Assembly: GCA_963920665.1 (NCBI GenBank)
Contig: OY987268.1
Location: forward strand, 15,688,501-15,752,500
Source: Straminergon stramineum
Lineage: Eukaryota > Streptophyta > Bryopsida > Hypnales > Calliergonaceae
DNA: 64,000 nt
Reading direction: 5' to 3'
A program made the translations under genes and the position numbers. The notes under the pieces are model-generated. The model was not told the origin of the DNA, did no database searches, and worked only from the letters and a program-made list of their open reading frames with translations. Shown here piece after piece: positions 59,200 through 64,000 of this stretch. Each line of letters begins with the position of its first letter. The stretch's first letter is position 1.

Positions 59200-60310
59200 A
59201 AGATCATTTGAATATCTTTTTCATGAAGTTCCAAGGCAAATCACTCTTCAATGTTGAGTTCTTGGAGATTCTTGAACTTAATCAAGTCAAGCAACTGCAA
59301 TAGATGTTCACAATCATGAAGATCAAGGTATTGCAATGTAGGTATATCTCCTAGTTCTACCAAAGATGTCAATCCAACACTCCCATTCAAGCTAATAACT
59401 TTTAATTGGTTGAATCTATTTAGATTTAGTTCCTCACTTGATTGGCTCCAACACAAATGAAGTTCTTGAAGTTAGTGAGGTAGGGCGCCTTGTGCAAGTT
59501 TTCTCATGTTTTGGTAATTCCAAAACTTTCAATTTGGTTAGAGCAAGAAGATTGGGCCCCTCAAACTTCAAGCAACCCTCGATATGTAATTCTTCTAAGT
59601 TGATAAAATGATCTATCTTTGAAATATCAACCCAGTTCTTGCATTTCTAAACTTTAAGAGATTGTAGGTTGGATGAATGATGTGCGGCAAGTCCCAACAA
59701 GGTTTGCAACTTTTGAATTTCTAAAAGTATTACATTTTCCTAGGATGAAAAATTGTTCAGATCAAACAAATGAGCTTCCACCCAACAAAGCTCTAGATTG
59801 GGTACATGGTGGTATTTTGCAAGTACATCCAATCCCAAATCTAGAATGGAAATATATAATAGTATTAGAGACAAAAGAAATTGGCCTTCAATATACCATA
59901 AGCACCCATACTATGAAATTCTAGAACATAGTGGAAGAAATATTGATTCAAAATAAGTCCTCATCCATGTAAGCAAGTAAGGTGCTTTAGCTTTTCTAGG
60001 CCTTCAATTACATCAACTAGATCCAAAATCCTTAACTACATCTAGCCTTCCAAATTTGGAGCTCCATGTCCCCAACTCATAGAGTTTTGCATAGTGCTTT
60101 AAGATTTGAAAAATAATCCTATTTCAGGCCTTCCAAACTTTCAATCCCACTAGTGATTGAAAGTTATTGCCCCAATTAAATCTAATATTGGCAATAGATA
60201 GCCCCACTTGCAATACTTTATGTCGATAATTGTAATGATCAATCTCTTTGCCTATGCACCAATAACATTCACAAAACTAAGACGTTGTTTGTTTTCAAAA
60301 ATGTGGTTGA
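59200..60310 (-). pseudogene. Leucine-rich-repeat fragment of an NLR-type resistance gene, decayed
   Basis: The minus strand carries several LRR units. The intact stretch 59456-59241 includes FNQLKVISLNGSVGLTSLVE, DIPTLQYLDLHDCEHLLQLL and KFKNLQELNIEE. Upstream (about 59690-59480), in another frame, come NLQSLKV, a stop, then FINLEELHIEGCLKFEGPNL and LTKLKVLELPK. Further upstream (60150) 'FQSLVGLKVW' is seen, again broken. Downstream, ELHEKDIQMIFELPLLQLEP looks like the C-terminal tail. The LxxLxxLxL spacing with 'xxC' units is typical of plant TIR/CC-NB-LRR proteins. No NB-ARC (P-loop, GLPL) is found upstream. Stops and frameshifts throughout: a dead 3' fragment of an immune-receptor gene. 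Confidence 0.6.
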
Positions 60311-61179
60311 ATGGTTGATGTCATTGTTCATGGACCAAGGTTGAACTCCAAAGTTACAAAAGTGATGTAAGGTAAAATAGCCCATTACAGACCAAATGGG
60401 GGGTTTGCCCACTTGTCATTTTTGAAATTTTCTATTTTTTTTCTAGAGAAAGTCAAGTGATAGAAATGGCGAGAGCATTTGAAACTATCTTTTTTCGACA
60501 AAGTGTGAATTTGTTATGAATTTTGGAAGGTTTAGTCCATCACAGCTTGTAGACTACCCCAAAACCAACAAAAACTAATCCATAACACTCATCTTACTCA
60601 CCTATAGCAATCACAATATTTTCTAACACAGAGGACGTGAAAAAAGAACTTCCTACAATGAACTAACACTAAAAAATTGAAAGTTCCTATTGCAATCCCT
60701 AATTACTCCATTCTAGTTAGCTAAGACATTGAATGTGGCCCAAATCTCAATAACTAAAAGAAAACTATAATGGAGTCATTCTTAGGAGTCTGCAATGGAT
60801 AAAAAGTCCGTAATGGGTTGTTTTACCTTATAGTAGATCCTCAATTCATTGGTTGATCAATAGTTTAGCAACATATGAGCTTTGTGTGAGCTTTGAGGTA
60901 TTTTTAGGTGATGGTGAAATAAATGTATTTGATCCCTTAGGATTATCAAATTTTATTGTGTTTTACAAGGATTTACATCATCTACGGTATGATAATTTTT
61001 TCTTTAATGATGAAGCATGAAACAATGAACAAATAATGAAGCTTGACAATGATAAGAGAAGGGAAGACAATAACTTTCATCAAGAATTGAGGTTTATGCA
61101 TTTTCATTTTGCACATTGTCATACTACAATGAACCCTTTTCCTAGAGAATTAAGTCACTAAGAACTTATGGCTACTCAC
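60311..61179. other. AT-rich DNA, nothing recognised
   Basis: No coding frame or repeat boundary identified. Confidence 0.45.
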
Positions 61180-61647
61180 TTGACCCCTAAAGGTTCATGA
61201 CTATGTTTCACTATAAACACTTCAAAGATTTAATTTCTAGTGCAAAGAGACACAATGAAAATAAACTTTTTTTTATAGAATGCAATTATCATATCTTGCA
61301 TTAGACTTGTGTGAGAATGTTTGGAAAAAATTTCAAACATTTTGACTAGAATATATAGATTGTAAAATACAAGAGTTCAAAGTGAAAGAAATGATTTTCT
61401 TGCGAGACTTTTAAGAAATTGTAAGTAGAAACAAAGGGTGCACTTGTTCATCTATGATTATGTTGCTTTGGGCTAACTAAATGATAGATTCGTATCTCTT
61501 GGGGTCTAACTTGTAAAAGTCACAACTTCTCCTTTTAATTGTATTTTTAGTGTATTTTCAAAAATTGTGATCTTTAAGAGTTGAGTCTAAGTATGATTGA
61601 TTTCTATTTTATATAGGATTGACTAATTTTAAAATATGACTATTAAG
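61180..61647 (+). repeat. Fragment starting TTGACCCCTAAAGG, family 1/3-like
   Basis: The start TTGACCCCTAAAGGTTCATG differs from the TTAACCCC tip by one base. The interior has 'gtgtgagaatgtttggaaaaa' and 'tagattgtaaaata', as in the family 3 copies. It abuts the next element at 61648, which may have inserted into or replaced its right end. Confidence 0.4.
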
Positions 61648-62226
61648 GTAACCCCTAAGCACTCCGACGTCCATTTTTTGGACGATGAATAGATTGAACC
61701 TCAAGTTTCATCTTCTTTAATAACTACTTGGATGAAAGTTATTATAATTTGTAGAGATACTTTATCAAGTTGTTGTCCTATCTAAGGGTGGTTTTGGTGT
61801 TACTAGAGTACATATTTTTCTAAAATTACAAATGTGCAAGTAGGTCAAGTGGTCAAATTGCATTGACTTTAATTCAAAACTGGATTTGCCAAAATGAGGT
61901 CATAGATTTGAAGAGCACAATTTTTTTATAAAATCACCATGTGAGGAGAACCTCATTTCAAAGCCATTCCAACAAATTTTACTTATAAATGATAAAATTT
62001 TGATTGTAATTGAATTTTGAAGGAACTTTGGAATTTTTCTTTTAAAATTTATAAAAAAAGATTGGTGATAGCATTGGTGAATCTAAACATATAGATGGAA
62101 TCTACAAATCAAAATCTACAACTTTCATTTTTATATCAATTCCAAAAAATGATTTCAAATTGAACTTCATAATGATTTTTCTCAAATTGTCAATTCTAGA
62201 AATGATTCTAGACGTTTAGGGATTAA
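61648..62226 (-). mobile_element. 579-bp TTAA-type element, family 2 (copy D)
   Basis: Reverse-orientation copy of 34075-34654. The left flank is GTAA instead of TTAA, followed by CCCCTAAGCACTCCGACGTCC; the right end is GACGTTTAGGGATTAA. The interior aligns throughout with copy C. The single changed base in the left TTAA and the altered tip show decay. Non-coding. Confidence 0.7.
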
Positions 62227-63429
62227 TACTCTTGTTCTTTGAAATTGCTAATATTGGCTAGATAATTGTGTAAAAAAATTGAAAATGAACCAAAACTCTA
62301 CAATGAAGCCATGCATGCTGATTTTTATATTCTTTTTTGTTCAATTTTTTTCTTTTGGTCACAAGATAGATAAGAAACGACTCCATTACCTTAGGAGGCT
62401 TTTGAAATTGAAATGGGTTACCTCAATTGAATGAACTTTCAATCTTTTAATCTCTTACTCTATACCTCCAAAGATTGAATAGATTAAAACATATAATTTG
62501 TTTGGGTTCAACTAATCTTAAATTAATGGTGAAACACATATTGATTATTAAATTCAAGTGTCTTTTTTATAAGAAATCAAAAGAAACTCTTAACCGTGCT
62601 CTTAACAAGAAAATTTGAATTGAACTAAAATGATATCTCTAATATCATGTCAAAATAATAATTGGATTTTTCAATTCAATATAAAGATATGTGGTCATGG
62701 GGTTATAGGAAAGCCCCTCTCTTTTTGTAGAAAATTATAATCTAACCAAATTTTGGATGTAAATTGGCACGTGGTCACTATGCTTGATGAAAATTTTTTC
62801 TTTGGGAATTTGAGTTTGGGCTTCATGCTTCAAAATACACTCTAAAAGAGCATTTCTATGTTTGATATAAAATGGCCAAACAAATCACATGAAACAATAG
62901 AAATTCTGGAACTTTGTATAGAAGTGCAACTCTTCAAGACTAGAATCAAAAAATGAATTTTGGGAGAAATTTTGGGCACAACTTTTGAAAAGTGGAGGAG
63001 ATAAGTTTTCGATTTCTAAAGAACTATTTTTAACATTAGACTTGAATTTTTCAATTACCTTTGATTTAACAACAAAATAAAATTGTTCCTACACAATAAT
63101 TTCTCTCTACTCACATAGAAGTGACCAAACTCAACGTTAGCAATTTCAACTCTAAATGACATCAAATTTCATTTCTTGTTCAAACACAACAGGAAAAGTT
63201 TGCCCTACCTCCGTTAATGCTAGCTTCTTTTTAGAGACAACCCATACTATGGATCAAGTAATTTGAATGTGAGATATGTGGTACAAACAATGATGGTATG
63301 GCAAGTGTGAAACACATTGTACATGAAGCCAAATTCAACAAACAATGCAAAAATGGAATTTCCCCATCAGATTTTGAAAAGTCTACATCACCTTGTACCA
63401 ATCACTAGATGACATCTGACACTTTATTT
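62227..63429. other. AT-rich DNA, nothing recognised
   Basis: No credible gene or repeat boundary. A TATA-rich run lies near 63429-63450. Confidence 0.45.
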
Positions 63430-64000
63430 TTATATATATAAATATATAACTGACTTAAATTATGCCAAATCTGACCCTCATGTAAAATATTCCAGAATGT
63501 CATTCAAGAGAGGGTCTGACGCCCTATGAGTGCACTTCCCTGCCAAACATTTTCACCCTCTTCAAAATTCCAGTACCTTATCCGCTCTCCGGTCCTACCA
63601 ATACCACGGTCATAGGGAAGACCTAGACTCCACGCTCTGCCCTTCTAGCGTCAAACCGCATCTCCGTGTGCTTTGTAGGGCCCCGGATGAGCGATTTCCA
63701 TCAAACCCACCTTGGGGAACTGCTCTTCTTCAATCTTCATGACTGGAATTGAATGTCTGTCGTAGTTTGTGCAGAATCTATTCCCGCAAGTGGATTTCAC
63801 ACTATGTGTGCGGCGTCGAAGTCTTTCGGAATAGATAAGGATTCCTCCGTGCAAGTGATTTTGAGCTCAGTGGTGGGAATCATTGGAGCTCAGTGATTGT
63901 CGAATTGGAGTGGCACTGACTCCGTACGCAATGCAAGGACTTCGCCTGGGCTCGTGCAGTGCCGCTTGTTGCTCCACGAGCCTCTCGCATTTTAGCGGAG
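63430..64000. other. GC-richer low-copy stretch, possible gene edge
   Basis: Composition changes abruptly to gene-island level and stays so to the end of the window. Frames at 63530-63742 (+) and 63651-63854 (-) overlap; the latter includes STCGNRFCTNYDRHSIPVMK, not recognised. A gene may lie just beyond the right edge. Confidence 0.35.

Noticed and set aside
59673..59924. 83-codon + frame over the LRR relic
   Set aside because: The minus strand carries the LRR pattern through this interval, so the + frame is a shadow.
1..64000. CRISPR arrays, bacterial operons, rRNA or canonical tRNA genes
   Set aside because: Introns, plant-specific genes and plant transposons show eukaryotic nuclear DNA; no regular spacer array or RNA gene was seen.

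Overview
The window is nuclear DNA of a land plant. Both recognisable genes are plant-specific and carry GT-AG introns: a LATERAL ORGAN BOUNDARIES DOMAIN (LBD) transcription factor and a bifunctional GPAT4/6/8-type sn-2 glycerol-3-phosphate acyltransferase. Low gene density, strongly AT-rich repeat-filled intergenic DNA and GC-rich islands around the genes would suit a bryophyte or another non-flowering plant, but that is inference; the sequence itself only shows 'land plant'.

Layout. 1-7,950: AT-rich decayed repeats, including a 927-bp element with TTAA ends (6,350-7,276). 7,950-9,300: a GC-richer, possibly genic stretch with no recognisable product. 9,580-13,250: promoter/leader and three-exon LBD gene on +. 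13,250-18,830: low-copy DNA with a perfect-ended 120-bp MITE (14,920-15,039) and a small unidentified ORF. 18,840-34,700: repeat DNA with a 710-bp terminal-inverted-repeat (TIR) element, a second TTAA element, 180-bp repeat units, two foldback/TIR elements, a scrambled tandem array (31.35-32.77 kb), a weak SINE candidate and a third TTAA element. 34,700-40,350: GPAT gene island on - (coding exons 38,465-35,543, TATA box near 38,945). 40,350-63,400: repeats again, with an in-phase 72-bp minisatellite, a nested transposon complex (46,155-48,156), MITEs, foldbacks, a decayed unidentified reading frame (55,836-56,670, -) and a decayed leucine-rich-repeat (NLR-type) fragment (59,200-60,310, -). 63,430-64,000: a GC-richer stretch that may lead into a gene beyond the window.

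The two genes are not obviously linked in function. The GPAT should make sn-2 monoacylglycerols for cutin in the endoplasmic reticulum. The LBD protein should be a nuclear DNA-binding regulator of development.

The most unusual content is the mobile DNA. It is almost wholly non-autonomous: I see no reverse transcriptase, integrase or transposase reading frame. It includes (i) elements bounded by TTAA with CCC(C/T)TRA-type ends, the terminal signature of piggyBac; (ii) three very short (40-53 bp) retroposon-tail insertions with perfect 12-15 bp target duplications; (iii) a three-layer nested insertion whose empty site survives 25 kb away in the same window.
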